Shown here: positions 23,131 to 34,826 of the stretch, piece after piece
Layout of the letters: each line of letters starts with the position of its first letter
Numbering within the stretch: the first letter of the stretch is position 1
DNA from: Catenaria anguillulae PL171
Taxonomy: Eukaryota; Blastocladiomycota; Blastocladiomycetes; Blastocladiales; Catenariaceae
DNA: 64,000 nt
Direction of reading: 5' to 3'
Assembly (NCBI GenBank): GCA_002102555.1
Contig: MCFL01000077.1
Span: forward strand, 1 to 64,000
Notes under the pieces: generated by a model
Databases searched by the model: none
Told to the model about the DNA's origin: nothing
What the model saw: the letters and a program-made list of their open reading frames with translations, nothing else
Made by a program: the position numbers and the translations under genes

Positions 23131-23818
23131 GGTTGAAGTAAAGCAAGGAAGGGCAAACGCAAAAAATCTAGACGGTCAACGACAAGAAAACAGAAAAGTT
23201 ACACAAAGTGTTCCTTCCATTTGGTCGCGACATACGCACACTGGCACCCACACAACGCACACAACATGCAGCGGTTCAAGAGCGGAAGACATACATGATT
23301 CTCACCCTTGGGACAGACCAATGTCGAGTCGACGGTTCCGAGATGCCAATTCGGCAATGTCCGCACTGGATTCGCTAGTCGACGGCGCGGGAAAAAGAAA
23401 TCAGACTGGAAATGCGCTCGGTTTGTGCTAGGCAGCGGCTGTCGTCACTGGTGCGTATGCCTGTGGGCATATGCTGATGCTTCTCGAGTCAACGCCTCTT
23501 TGTGCTCTGGCCCAAGGTATGATCGATCCACCCACTGGATCGACGTGCCTGTTCAGTTGTGCCGATCCATTTTCCTCTCATCTCTGGGCTGCTGCAATCG
23601 CGAGCACTGAGGTGTAACAATATAGAAAATGTACATTATGGAAGCTGTTGAAGAGAAATGAATAAAAAGACAAGAAGAGGAGAGAAAGTGGAGCTTACTT
23701 ATTTGCTGACATCCAAACACACAAGTGCGGTGTAGACAAGTCCAACCGAAAACACAAAACAACATGAAGCGCAACGACTCATACTGACACACAAACAATT
23801 GGACTTGATGAAATTGTC
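23131..23818. other. promoter side of bromodomain gene and 3' region of Pab2-like gene
   Basis: No independent gene. A strong donor (GTAAGA) lies at the Pab2-like stop codon and a strong acceptor (TTCTCTTCAACAG in minus orientation) near 23644, so part of this stretch may be a 3' intron of that gene. Confidence 0.45.
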
Positions 23819-24874
23819 TTACCACCGACCGGCGGGCTCCTCAACGGGATACTCTGCGCCTCCCTCTCCCTGCTGATGATGCTGGTACTCGTGGTCATGC
23901 CCCGCGTGCTCGCCGCCCTCATACCCGCCCTCATGCTGACCCGGCGCAGGCAACTGCTGGTTATCGTTGGGCACAAACATGTCGTCCCTGTCGCCGTCGC
24001 CGCGGCCATGGCCATGGTACCCGCCGCGCTGCTGATACCCGCCCCCCCGTCCGCCGCGACCTCCGCCGCGCTGATACCCGCCGCGTCCGCCACCGTACGG
24101 GTTGTACCTACCGCCGCCACGTCCGCCTTGCTGATACCCGCCGCCACGTCGGTACGCGCCGCCGGCGTGATATCCGCCATGGTGCGGGGGCGGCGGAGGC
24201 GGGTACCCGTAGCCAGGGTATGCAGCGGGCGGCGGCGGGCCCATGGGCGGATACCCATAGGGACCCGGGGGAGGGTAAGGGTACCCGTAGGGCATCATCA
24301 TGGGCGGATAGTGCGGCATCATGCCGGCGGCCGCGCCGCCCCGTCCACCGCGTCCGCGTCCACGGCCGGCTTTGAGACCGGGGACATTGGTGCGCTTGGG
24401 CGTCACCTTGATCTGGCGCCCGTTGAGCGTTGAGTCGTTGAGTGCGAGCGCCGCCTGGGCACCTTCGAGCGTGGCAAACTCAATGTAGGCAAATCCCTTG
24501 GGTTGTGCCGTGTGCTTGTCGAGCATGATGGTCAAGCGCACAATCTGGCCGCACGCGTCAAAGTGCGCCTTGAGCTGTTCGGACGTGGTGGCGTATTCGA
24601 CTTGGGAAATGTGCACCGAGCGGCGGTCCGATTCTTCCTTTTCGGGCGGAATCACAATGGGCGAGTGGACAGCTGCAGGGGTGGCACCCGTGGTCGTGGA
24701 AATGGACGAGGCGCCCGCGTCCGAGGAGGGCACGCCGCCAAACAGGCCGTCGGTTTCGGCTTCGAGCTGGGCAACGCTGCGCTTGAGCATTTCGATTTCC
24801 TCGTCCGCGTCCGCAGAGGCCATGGTCACATCCGTGTCGGAGGCGGGCGGGTGCGTGTTGATGGAGGAGGACAT
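23819..24874 (-). CDS. nuclear poly(A)-binding protein, Pab2/PABPN1-like
   Basis: Single-exon frame from ATG 24874 to TAA, 351 aa. Order: acidic N-terminus with a short coiled coil (EIEMLKRSVAQLEAE, about 27-42); one RRM at about 86-162 with RNP2-like SVHISQV and RNP1 KGFAYIEF; linker TPKRTNVPGLKAG typical of PABPN1; then an RGG tail and Gly/Tyr/Pro-rich repeats. This matches fungal Pab2 and animal PABPN1, which bind nascent poly(A) tails in the nucleus. A donor-like GTAAGA overlaps the stop, so the last residues or the 3' UTR may be spliced. The RGG region is a likely arginine-methylation target. Confidence 0.88.
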   Translation of the reverse strand: MSSSINTHPPASDTDVTMASADADEEIEMLKRSVAQLEAETDGLFGGVPSSDAGASSISTTTGATPAAVHSPIVIPPEKEESDRRSVHISQVEYATTSEQLKAHFDACGQIVRLTIMLDKHTAQPKGFAYIEFATLEGAQAALALNDSTLNGRQIKVTPKRTNVPGLKAGRGRGRGGRGGAAAGMMPHYPPMMMPYGYPYPPPGPYGYPPMGPPPPAAYPGYGYPPPPPPHHGGYHAGGAYRRGGGYQQGGRGGGRYNPYGGGRGGYQRGGGRGGRGGGYQQRGGYHGHGRGDGDRDDMFVPNDNQQLPAPGQHEGGYEGGEHAGHDHEYQHHQQGEGGAEYPVEEPAGRW

Positions 24875-25733
24875 GGTGATTGAGGAGGAGCGCTACGTGG
24901 AGACATTTTGACAATTGGAGCCGATAAGTGTTCTGTTCACTCGGCCAAGCAGACGAACCATGTGAGTGAGTGGCACGCACATACCACGAGACTGACAGTT
25001 AGGAAATGAGCTCTTTTCTCTTTTTGTTTTTGGGTGGAATCAAGGGATTGATTTTCTTTGGGCTATTTTTTTTCGATGGAGTGATAATCTTTTTGATTTA
25101 GTTCTCTTTTTTTTCGGACACTCAACTGATGACTTTCTTTGACCAGTGGTGGAGGGGAAGCAGCGAAATGACATGGTGGCCGGAGCAAAAACGGACACGT
25201 ACCAGGTGAGAGTAGGTGACTTAGAGAATGGAGAGAATGCGGGATACACGGTGCCGAAAGCGAATGCAGAAAGTTGCAAATGGTTCTGGGCCAAAGTTAC
25301 GAGCGTCGGCAGGCAACGAAATTGGAGAATAATGAGGCCGTCGGAAATGACCACACATACACAAGTGGAAGCTCCTCTCAACGCATCACGTGAAGCAGGC
25401 GAGAAGAAAGCCTGATCCGCCGATGTGATGCGCGTTGGGGGCGATCTTGATTGGCAGCCAACGACCTGCAGGGACTCTTTGCGGGTGGGCGTGGCTTGAG
25501 CGCGGAGTGTGACGTTGTGTGCGGCTTTTTCCGGCAGCCCACATGCGAAATGCGAGGGATATAAAGTTTTGCGTCCAGGCAGATCGGCGTGCTTCCCAAG
25601 AGGAGAAGTGATCCCCTATCGTCATCCCCTTGACCACTCCTCATGTACATTTGCTCGTTTCTTCAGTGAAGCCACAGTCGTCCATCTACTGCAGCAACGT
25701 CCACTCAACGCACGCTAGCACACACTTTCCGCC
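24875..25733. promoter_or_regulatory. divergent region between Pab2-like gene and COX4, with TATA-like site
   Basis: 859 bp between start codons facing away from each other. TATAAA occurs at about 25560-25565, 170 bp upstream of the COX4 ATG, and could serve as its core promoter. Long T-runs near 25015-25115 lie on the Pab2 side. Confidence 0.35.
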
Positions 25734-26382
25734 ATGTTCCGCTCCACCGCCGCCCTCCGCACCGCTTCCCAAGTGGTTGCCCGCCGTGCCGCCTCGACCA
25801 TCTCGGCCGATGCTGCTGCCGCCGCCCCGGCTGCTGCTGCTGCCCAGCCCCAGGTCTCTCGCGCCGTCCTGGCCGATATCCCTGCCCGGTGGTCCGCCAT
25901 GGCTCAACCCGAGCGCACGGCCGTTGTCGACTCGCTGCTCGCCGCCCAACGGGGCGACTGGAAGGCCTTGTCTGCCGAGCAAAAGAAGGCTCGTATGTAT
26001 CAATCAGACCTTTCTTTTTTTTGCTGTTGGATCAACCAACTCGCCTCGATGCCACCCACACTTGGATACTCACTCGCATCACCCCCACAAATCTCAAACG
26101 ACACTTTTTTTTCATCCAGTCTTCTACATTGCCTACGGTCCCCACGGTCCCCGCGAGCGTCTTCCCAAGGGCTTCCAAATGCGTGTGTTCCTCGCCACCA
26201 TGGGCGTTGTTGGCATTTCCAGTGCCCTCTTCTACTGGATCCGTCTCAAGGGCGGCAAGGGTGTTCCCACCACGACCAAGGAGTGGCAAGAGGCCGCCAA
26301 CGAGTACGCCCGTCAGCAGGGCGGTAACCCATACACGGGTGTGGCGTCGGACAACTACAAGGGCAAGGGCCATGTTGCTTAA
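25734..26382 (+). CDS. COX4: cytochrome c oxidase subunit IV (yeast Cox5-type)
   Basis: Exons 25734-25992 and 26120-26382, intron 25993-26119 (GTATGT...CATCCAG, 127 nt), 173 aa. The N-terminus is a mitochondrial presequence (MFRSTAALRTASQVVARRAAS). The family core follows: RWSAMAQPERTAVVDSLLAA, GDWKALSAEQKKALFYIAYG across the splice, one membrane helix (FLATMGVVGISSALFYWIRL), and TTTKEWQEAANEYARQQ near the end. It is a nuclear-encoded structural subunit of complex IV in the inner membrane. The match to the fungal family is full length. Confidence 0.93.
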
Positions 26383-27788
26383 ATTTCAACCTAAAGGTGT
26401 GCATCCTCTCCTCCATGCTCGGTCGCCTCGGACTCGTTGCGCCTCTTTTCTCAACCCGCTGCATTGCCGTCAACCCTGTCTGATCTTTGCATTGTTGCGA
26501 TCCTTCGTCCGCATTGTCAGACTTGAGCTTTCGTCAATGCCCGTTCCCTTGTTTGTCCCCACTTTCCTATTCCCTTTGCTGTCGCGCAGCGGCTCTGCCA
26601 CCAGCCTGCTTGCTTGTCCTCTTTCAAACAACACCCAATATCTTCCAACACTTGTTCTTGGTCCTGTCCATTCTGCCTATTTTTCTTTCGCTTTTCTGTG
26701 CTTGTATGTAGACCCTAGTTTGTTACAAATGTTTTTGACGCATTGCTTGTGCTCCGTACCTATCCAGCTCCCAAAGCGCCAGCGTCAGCCGGTCGTGAAT
26801 CCATCTGTCAATTGCTTCTTGTGTGGGGAAGACCTCTGACGTTAGACAAGTCGTTCCCGTATCTGTCGTATTCGTACTCGCCTGAAGCGAGCGTATTTCG
26901 ACTCTTTTGCGTTGGATCACCGTCGTCTTGTCCGCTTGGGTTGTTTTTGCTTCTCTTTCTTTGTCTGCCATTCGCTTTTTTTCTTCCCCACCACTTGTTC
27001 TGTTCTGTCCTTTGCCTTCTTCCTCTGTGTGTCGTTGATATTCCGAACATGGACATTTCCCTACCTGCCCTGTTTTCGACTGCCTCCTCCCTCCTTCAGC
27101 TATTAGCTCACTCCCCGCTTCAAGTACATAAAGTTGTCACTGAGAAATGAAATGTGGAATTCAACTTTGGATTGTGTGTGAAGTTAGAACCTTGAAGGTG
27201 GAGGAGAAGCGATCGGCAAGACACCGCATCTCCCCAGCCACCCAGCAGATCGGAAGGCCACTCTGAGGGTTCCGACCAACCCCGATCTCGATCCAAAGAA
27301 GGGGCCAATCGTTGTGCTCGGTTTGCGCTTGTGTTTGCGTTGCCAATGTTGCCCTTGTAAGTATAACATCGTCGTCGTCACCAACAATCTGGAAGCTAAC
27401 AGCCAACTGTTCGCCACGACCATCGCAACGTACGCACTCGCACCCCATGAAACCCATGCTGCATGCCGTCCATCAACTGGCCCAGGATCTTTCTTTGCCG
27501 GCCGGGTCCAAACTTGATGTCGTCTGCCGGTGGATGACCGCCAACCCAGCAGGTCATTGTCGGCCCACTGGGTTTGCCGCTGCCGTTGACAATGTCACTG
27601 GGCCTTGACGGGGACCAGCATTCAACGCATCCGACATGATTGAATGAATGATAATAACGTTCAAGCTCACACACCACGTCTTCTGCGGCTCGCAATCTTC
27701 CATCGCACCACATCCACTTTTACAGACATTTTACTCCACGACACTCGTCACTTGTTCGATTCATCCCTTGACGTCCCACTCTGCAACA
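26383..27788. other. 1.4 kb without a recognised gene
   Basis: T/C-rich sequence with several open frames of low complexity, read as COX4 3' flank and QCR7 upstream region. No motif supports a protein here. Confidence 0.5.
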
Positions 27789-28363
27789 ATGGCCCTTCCG
27801 ACTGCCACCTACGAAGCCCTCGCGCAAACCATCAAGTCGTCGCGCATCCTGTCGAGCATGCTCATGCCCATTGCCCGCTGGAACGCCAACGCTGCCGGCT
27901 ACCGCCAACTCGGTAAGTTGCGACAACTTTTGGCCCTGGCCTTGTCTGGTCTCTGCCTGAGCTTCGTCCCGCCGCTTCTTGACACTCACCACGCCCGTCA
28001 CAATGTAGGCCTCAAGTACGATGACATCATCATGGAGGAATCGCCCGTGGTCCAAGAGGCGCTCCGCCGGTTGCCGCGCGAGGTGCTTGCCGACCGCACG
28101 TACCGCCACCGTCGTGCATTCCAGTTGTCGCTCTCGCACTCTGTTTTGCCCAAGGAGCAGTGGACCAAGGCCGAAGAGGTGCGCCATCTTTGTTTGATTT
28201 TCTCGGGTTGGTGTACAGGAGACTGGATTCGGACTAACGCACAATCCCTGGCAAATATGAATTTTATCTTCAGGACAAGCCGTACTTGACGCCCTACATT
28301 GACATGGTCGAGAAGGAGTTTGCCGAGAAGGCAAAGTACGACAACTTGGTTGTCAAGCAGTAA
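27789..28363 (+). CDS. QCR7: ubiquinol-cytochrome c reductase subunit 7
   Basis: Three exons: 27789-27912, 28009-28178, 28274-28363; introns of 96 nt (GTAAGT...ATGTAG) and 95 nt (GTGCGC...CTTCAG). The product is 127 aa, the usual length. Diagnostic blocks are YRQLGLKYDDIIMEESPVVQ, EALRRLPREVLADRTYRHRR, then KEQWTKAEEDKPYLTPYID across the second splice. It is the UQCRB-type matrix-side subunit of complex III. It lies about 1.4 kb downstream of COX4 on the same strand. Confidence 0.92.
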
Positions 28364-29153
28364 GTCTGCCTGCTGCACGTGCCTTGCTTAACTCGACGTT
28401 GAAGGTCTCCGCCATTCAACGGCCCACCAGTATCTTTTTGTTCCGTTTGTCTTGTTTCGTGCCTCACGTTCCGCTTTTTCGGCTCCCCCTATTTGTTTGT
28501 TCCTTCCCGATCGGTAGATATATCTCTCTCTCTGTTGTTTGTCCTCTTTGCGTTGCTTTGTGTGGAATGTTGGGAATACACATCCAGCATTGGAACGAGG
28601 AATCGTTGCTCAACGGCGGAAGAATCCTGCAAGCCCGTGAGAGCCACAGGCGGGCAACGAGAGCTTGTTCCGAGTGGAAACTTGTTACGACAAGCAATAG
28701 AAGTTTGCATGTTCTTGGTCGGCCAGGAGCAGGACTGTAGGACTGTGGTTCCTTGAGCAACTGAAAAAGTGAAGATGGTTGCCGTCAGGGTGTTGGGTGT
28801 CATTTTTCACACACAACAAACGCGCTTCAGATGTCACTTCGGATCGCGGGCGTCTGGCGTCAGCTTCTCGGCTTCGGATTGGCCCAACAGAAGAGCACTT
28901 CTGCGAGACATGCCCCCCCAACGGCCTTGCTGTCGGACCTGCAAGTGGTCGTCGTCTTTCTCTTTCAGGACAGACTACTGGAAGTATTGTGAAGCTTGAT
29001 GCAATTCTCAACTGAGTCAAGGTGCGCTCTTCACGTTGCGCCGGCCTATGTTTTTCCGTTACTGATGGTGAAAACATACTCACTTACGCCCAGTCTCTGA
29101 AACGACACCGCACCCCTGCTAGTACCGCCATACCTTCCCCGCCCGCACTAACC
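28364..29153. other. intergenic and 5' region of acyl-CoA synthetase
   Basis: No gene recognised. The synthetase frame stays open upstream to 29022 without an ATG, consistent with untranslated leader. Confidence 0.45.
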
Positions 29154-31734
29154 ATGACCAAGGACACGCCCTTCGTCCCCAACAAGATCAATCTGCGCAA
29201 GCAATCCGTGCCCGTGCCGGGCACGGCGCGCGCCGGGTCGACGCCCGCGTACCGCAATGCCCTGACTGCCGACAAGCTTGTGGAAGGGTCGCCCATCAAC
29301 GGGCAGCCACGCACCTTGTACGAGGCGTTCTACAACACGGCGCGCGCACACCCAGAGTACTTTTGCCTTGGGCACCGCCAAAAGACGGGGCCAGCGACCT
29401 GGGCACCCTACACGTGGCAAACGTATGGCCAGGTGGCCACACGCGCAACGCATTTCGGGTCGGGGCTCATGCGCATCATGGACGACATTGTTGTGCCTGC
29501 CGTGGGCATGCCCAAGACGGCCGCGCCTGGATCGCGCAGGGCGTTTCATCACTTGGGCTTGTACTCGGTGAACCGGCCAGAGTGGCTGATTGCCGACATT
29601 GGGTGCCACTCGTACTCGGCCGTGTCCGTGTCCTTGTACGATACGCTTGGCCCTGAGGCGTTGCAGTTCATCATCAACCATGCCGAGTTGCGCGTGGTGG
29701 TGTGCTCGGCCGACAAGCTCGTCAACTTGATTCGTGTGCGTGAGCAGTGCCCCGACTTGAAGGTGATCATTTCCATGGATCCCTTGGATTCCGAAGCCAG
29801 CACGTATCTCAAGCTGTGGGCCGCCGAGAAGCACTTGACCATCATGTCGTTTGCCGAGGTGGAGGATTTGGGCAAGACGGCGCCCTTGAAGCACATGCCC
29901 CCGCTCAAGACGGATTTGGCCACCATCAACTACACGTCGGGCACCACCGGTACGCATGCCTCCTCTCGGCTTGTCCCTTTTTCTCTTGGGCTATTTGGGT
30001 GATGTGCTCGTACTGACAATTCTATGTGCACATTAGGCGACCCGAAGGGCGTTATGCTCACGCACGGCAACCTTGCCGCGCAGAATGTGTTGCCCTACTT
30101 TGGCGAAGCCATCTCCAACGACGACACGCACATCAGCTACCTTCCGCTCGGTATGTTTCGAACCGTTTTTTTTTATTCTTAGCTTGATGGTCTTCATGCT
30201 CACAATCTTGCCTTGATCAGCCCACATTTTCGAGCGCAGTGTCGTCATGCAATCGCTGTCGGGTGGTGCCAAGGTCGGCTTTTTCCGCGGCGACGTCAAC
30301 CTGTTGATTGAGGACATTGCTGAGCTGCGCCCGACCGTGTTCCCGTCGGTCCCACGCCTTCTCAACCGCGTACGTTTCTGTTCTCTTCTCGTACATCCTC
30401 CACCATGGACGGAGTGTTTTCTCACCTCGCGAGCATCAACAGATCTATGCGCGTGTCCGCGCAGCGACCGTCGATGCCCCGGGCGTGCGCGGTGTGCTGT
30501 TCCGCCGCGCTGTCGCGGACAAGCTTGCGCGCCTCGAGTCTGGCGGCGGGTACACGCACGCATTCTGGGACGCACTTTTGTTTTCCAAGGTGCAAAAGGT
30601 GCTTGGCGGTAGGCTGCGGCTCATGATTACGGGCTCTGCGCCGCTTGGCAAGGACGTGATGCAGTTTTTGCGCGTCTGCTTTTCCACCGAGATTCTGGAG
30701 GGGTATGGCCAAACAGAGAACGGGGCAGGTGCGACGATCCAGCTGCCCGGGGAATACGTTGCTGGGCAAGTCGGTGCTCCTTTCCCGAGGTACCAGCTGT
30801 TTCCGACCATTTTTCTCCGTTTTCACGACGCGATTCTCACATTTTCACTGCATGTCAAAGTTGCGAAGTCAAGCTCGAGTCTGTGCCCGAAATGTCCTAC
30901 ACGGTCAACGACAAGCCCTTCCCGCGCGGCGAAATTTGCATTCGTGGGCCCAACGTGTCGATCGGCTACTGGAAGGATCCTGTCAAGACCAAGGAAACGT
31001 TTGACTCTGAAGGCTGGGTGCACACAGGCGACATTGGGTTAATTACGGATCGCGGCACATTTGTCATTATTGATCGCAAGGTATTCGACTTTTTCTTGTT
31101 ATTATATCCGATCAGGCACTTTTCAAACCATGACTGACACTGCCTGTGTTTTGACACCAGAAAAACATTTTCAAGCTCGCGCAGGGCGAGTATGTTGCCC
31201 CCGAAAAGGTGGAAAACATTTTGGTGCTTTGCCCGTTGGTTGCCCAAGTCTTTGTGCACGGCGACTCGCTCCAGTCCGAGCTTGTGTGCGTTGCTGTGCC
31301 CAACGAGGAAACATTTATTCCCTGGGCACGCACGCAGCTCAACAAGCCTGCGACCATGGACTTGAAGCAGTTGTGCGCCGACCCCGAGGTCGTCGAGGCG
31401 TTTTTGCACGAGTTGACTGTGATTGGCAAGGTACAATTCCCACTTTGACTGAGCTTGGATGAGTGTGTGCATTCTGACTCCAACATCTCTGTTCTGTCCC
31501 GCAACCACAATCCAGGAAAAAAAGCTTCGCGGGTTCGAGTTTGTCAAGGCCGTGTACCTTGAGCCCGAGCAATTCACCATCGAAAACAACTTGCTCACGC
31601 CGTCATTCAAGCTCAAGCGCCAAGATGCCATGAACAAGTACCGCAAGCAGCTCGATGCCTTGTACGCCAAGCTGGCGGCCGAAAAGACGGCCGCATCCGA
31701 GGGTGGCGCGCTCATGTCCAAGGCAAAGCTGTAA
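29154..31734 (+). CDS. long-chain acyl-CoA synthetase (Faa/ACSL family)
   Basis: Seven exons: 29154-29949, 30037-30150, 30221-30369, 30443-30789, 30861-31080, 31161-31430, 31516-31734 (introns 70-87 nt), 704 aa. The AMP-binding P-loop [17 protein letters not shown] is split by intron 1. Further motifs are [22 protein letters not shown]-type [55 protein letters not shown], and [19 protein letters not shown]. It activates fatty acids with ATP and CoA for beta-oxidation or lipid synthesis. No clear peroxisomal SKL ends the protein (it ends SKAKL), and no mitochondrial presequence is evident, so location is open. All catalytic motifs are intact. Confidence 0.93.
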
Positions 31735-32694
31735 GAGACCCGAGGACCGCAGACTGGCCAGCGGCTTGTGTTGGAGCCGCAAAGCTGCTTGAGTATGTTG
31801 ATGAATGCCGAGTTTGTGTCATTGATATCGCTTTTCCGTCCTCATATGTATTCCAGGAGTTGGGTCGTATTGATTCCTTGCATGTTTTCGGCCACAAATG
31901 CATAATGTGTTGAGGAATGCCACATTACCGATGAGGTGACACCAGCGGGACAATATATCAAGCTGGGATGAACCCTCGCGAACATCGAGACAAGGTTACC
32001 TATCATACGCAGTCGGCGATCTTATACAGTATTCATGCATGACAAGTTTCCCCCCATTTGCATCAAAGTATATTTTATACGAAATGGACCAAACTTCGAA
32101 TGGACCATGCTTCTGGTTCTCTTTGATCGTCTCGCGGCGGCATCAGCGATCAGCCTCAAAGCTTCCCCATTTCGATCAGTTGCCCTGCTCCACTCGGCCA
32201 GCCCTCCGCCACCGACTTGGTTTGGGCACAGGCGAACCAATCAGCAACTTGTCGCACTCGCCGCCATCGACTTGACTTGCTCGCCAGTATTCTTGCTCTC
32301 TGGTAATTGATTGGAACACATTCTCTCCATTCCTTAGACTTGACCTTAGACGACGCTCGTAGTTGCTCTCGACACCGCTCCGTGACACCCTTTGCAGAGA
32401 ATTGCATCCATTTCAAAAAGCAGTGACCGCCGCCGTTTGCCGACCTCTCCTGCCTGATTCTGATTCCGACTCCGATTCCCACAAAGCTCGAGATCGACGA
32501 CTGCCTCCTTCCATCTTGATATTCACATTTACCTTCCTCGCATTCCGACCTTTGTGAATCCATTCGTTCAATGTTCACCCACGTCGCCATCAACATCATC
32601 ATCAACCAGTGAAAGCCGTCCATCCATCATCTCAACCTCAACCTCAATCTCACATACCAACAACAAACCCGAAATCCTATTCTTTTTTTTCATC
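31735..32694. other. intergenic, no gene recognised
   Basis: 960 bp between the synthetase stop and the CCCH protein start. The second half is the likely leader of the latter gene. Confidence 0.5.
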
Positions 32695-34533
32695 ATGTCG
32701 ACTGTATACCTTGGACTCGCAGCTTCTGCTGGCGCCGCCGCCGTTTACGTTGGCCGCCGCTTGTCTGGTACGTCTCACGTTTGCAAGTTGTCTCACGACT
32801 GGCGCTTTGTTGCTCACTTTTCTTTACTTGTCCTTTTCCCCTTGACAGTCAAACTCGGCGGCAAGGACGGCGACCAGGCTGCCGCACATATCGCCACCGC
32901 CACGAGTCCCACCAGCGGCGCTTCCGCGACCCCAGCAAAGGATCCGCAAGAGCATGCCGACCTGACTGAGGTCGTGGTGGATCAAACCCCGCCCAGCAGC
33001 CAAGTGTCGGCATCGTCGGCTCCCACTCGTTCAGTGGGCCCGGCTCTGACCAATGCCCCCGTGACGCCGCCCGCCACGCCAATCCAGCCTCCTGCGCTCC
33101 AGCTCGACCAGCTGGATCCCATCACTATTTCCAAACCCTCGTCAGCGTCTGCTTCCTTGTCGCTGTCTTCGGCGTCCTCCATTTCCACTGCAAGTACCAC
33201 GTCGACCGCGCCGACGGTCCCGCTGCATACCATCACCGAAGACGATGACGACGAGTCTCTTTCCATGCGGCGTCCCATGTCGCAGTGCTTGTCAGTCATG
33301 TCAGAGGACGAGCGTGAGGACGATAGCGCGCTGCGCAAGATGCAGCGCCGGGCGTCCAACTTGAACCTCAAAGCGCCCGAGTTTGTTCCGTCCCCGTCCA
33401 CGTCGCGCGCTGGATCGCCCACGGGCAGCGCCGTGTCGGGTCAGGACAAGAAGGATGGGGAGGTGGATGATGCGGATAAGCCAAAGAAGATCCGGTGTGC
33501 GTATTGGCCCCAGTGCAAGGTATGCATTCGCGTTCTTTGTCAAGTTGGTTGCATTGAAGCCTCACTTGCGCTAACTTGTTTGGGATCTCGCATCAACAGT
33601 ACGGCCAATTGTGCAAGTACTGGCACCCTACCCATGCCTGCATGTACGTCTGACATCGCCCACCTTACCCTCAGGCTCGCGTGCACTCCATATGCTTACT
33701 TTCGCTTCAAATGCAATAGGAACGAGCAAAACAAGGTCAAGTACCCGAACGGCTGCGTTTACGGCACCCGCTGCTTTTTTTACCACGAATCCGAAGCCGT
33801 CTACCTCGCGACCATGGGTGTCTTCCCGCCGTACCCACGCTCGCTCGGCATTGGCCCCAACACTCCTCCTGCTGCCGCAACCATCTCCCGCCCGGGATCC
33901 TTCTCTGCACCCTCATCTCCCACAGGCTCGCCCAACCGCCGGTCGTCGGCCATGATCCTGCCCTCGCAACGGTCCAGCCCACTGGTCGGCCCCATCTCTG
34001 TTCCGGCGCCCTACGGGTACGCGTCCCAGGGCTCATCGGCACCCAACAGCCCCGTGGCGTTGGGATCGGTGCAGCCATACCACCAGCACCATCAGCAGTC
34101 GCACTCGCCGTCCATCGGCGGGTACCCGCCGCAGTTTGTCCCGCAAGCCCCCTTCCAACAGCCCGGATTCGGCCCTACGCCTTACCAACATGCGCAAATC
34201 GGACACGTTGCGCAGCACGGCCACCACGCCTTGCGCAAGCCGCGGTCCATGTCTGTCCTTGTCCCCGGGCCCGGCAACGCCGGCTCGCCGCCGACAATGA
34301 CGCGCGACGCGCTCGTTGGCTTGGCTTCATCGACGCCGCCGCCCGCAGGCGCACGGCACATCGGGCTCGAGTCTGTGGCACCCGGGCATGGGGCGCCCAG
34401 GAGGATGCGGTCGGCCACGGCGTTGAGGCAGGAGAGTGGTGCCGCACAGGGACATGAGCGGCGCGCGTCCTTGTTGAACGTGCAGGCAAATGAGTTTACG
34501 CCGGCAACGGCGGCGGCAGTGTCTGTTGAGTAA
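32695..34533 (+). CDS. CCCH zinc-finger protein with N-terminal hydrophobic anchor
   Basis: Exons 32695-32767, 32849-33519, 33600-33643, 33720-34533; introns 81, 80 and 76 nt; 533 aa. The first exon encodes only MSTVYLGLAASAGAAAVYVG plus RRLS, a short hydrophobic segment followed by arginines as in signal anchors. The middle is Ser/Thr/Pro-rich with NLNLKAPEFVPSPS. Splicing assembles a tandem Cys/His cluster, CAYWPQCKYGQLCKYWHP then CVYGTRCFFYHE, like Nab2/ZC3H14-type CCCH fingers that bind RNA. The C-terminal half is Pro/Ser/Gln-rich and ends with NVQANEFTPATA, echoing the earlier APEFVP (possible PAM2-like motifs). RNA binding is inferred from the fingers. Confidence 0.78.
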   Translation: MSTVYLGLAASAGAAAVYVGRRLSGTSHVCKLSHDWRFVAHFSLLVLFPLTVKLGGKDGDQAAAHIATATSPTSGASATPAKDPQEHADLTEVVVDQTPPSSQVSASSAPTRSVGPALTNAPVTPPATPIQPPALQLDQLDPITISKPSSASASLSLSSASSISTASTTSTAPTVPLHTITEDDDDESLSMRRPMSQCLSVMSEDEREDDSALRKMQRRASNLNLKAPEFVPSPSTSRAGSPTGSAVSGQDKKDGEVDDADKPKKIRCAYWPQCKVCIRVLCQVGCIEASLALTCLGSRINSTANCASTGTLPMPACTSDIAHLTLRLACTPYAYFRFKCNRNEQNKVKYPNGCVYGTRCFFYHESEAVYLATMGVFPPYPRSLGIGPNTPPAAATISRPGSFSAPSSPTGSPNRRSSAMILPSQRSSPLVGPISVPAPYGYASQGSSAPNSPVALGSVQPYHQHHQQSHSPSIGGYPPQFVPQAPFQQPGFGPTPYQHAQIGHVAQHGHHALRKPRSMSVLVPGPGNAGSPPTMTRDALVGLASSTPPPAGARHIGLESVAPGHGAPRRMRSATALRQESGAAQGHERRASLLNVQANEFTPATAAAVSVE

Positions 34534-34826
34534 TCTTTTTGGATCTGCTTTTGCGATTGCGTGCGTTCGGGTTATTGATGAGGGTTTGGTTGGTTGAATG
34601 AGATTGAAATGAGAATGGAGTCCAGTGAACTTGAATTGTCCTGGACTCGGCCTTGCCTGGTTGATTGTTGGAGTATCATCACCTTGTTGAAATGTTGAAA
34701 TCTGTCCGTTTGTTGTTTCCTCTTTGTACTAATACACTCACACTCTGTAGTCACAAGCCGTGGACAAAATGCAGTAAAGAAGAATTGATCTGGGATCCAA
34801 TGGCACAATTAGCGAGCCATCAAAGC

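Noticed and set aside
25734..31734. COX4, QCR7 and acyl-CoA synthetase as an operon-like metabolic cluster
   Set aside because: Gaps of 0.8-1.4 kb separate them and no shared transcript signal is visible; proximity alone is weak evidence.
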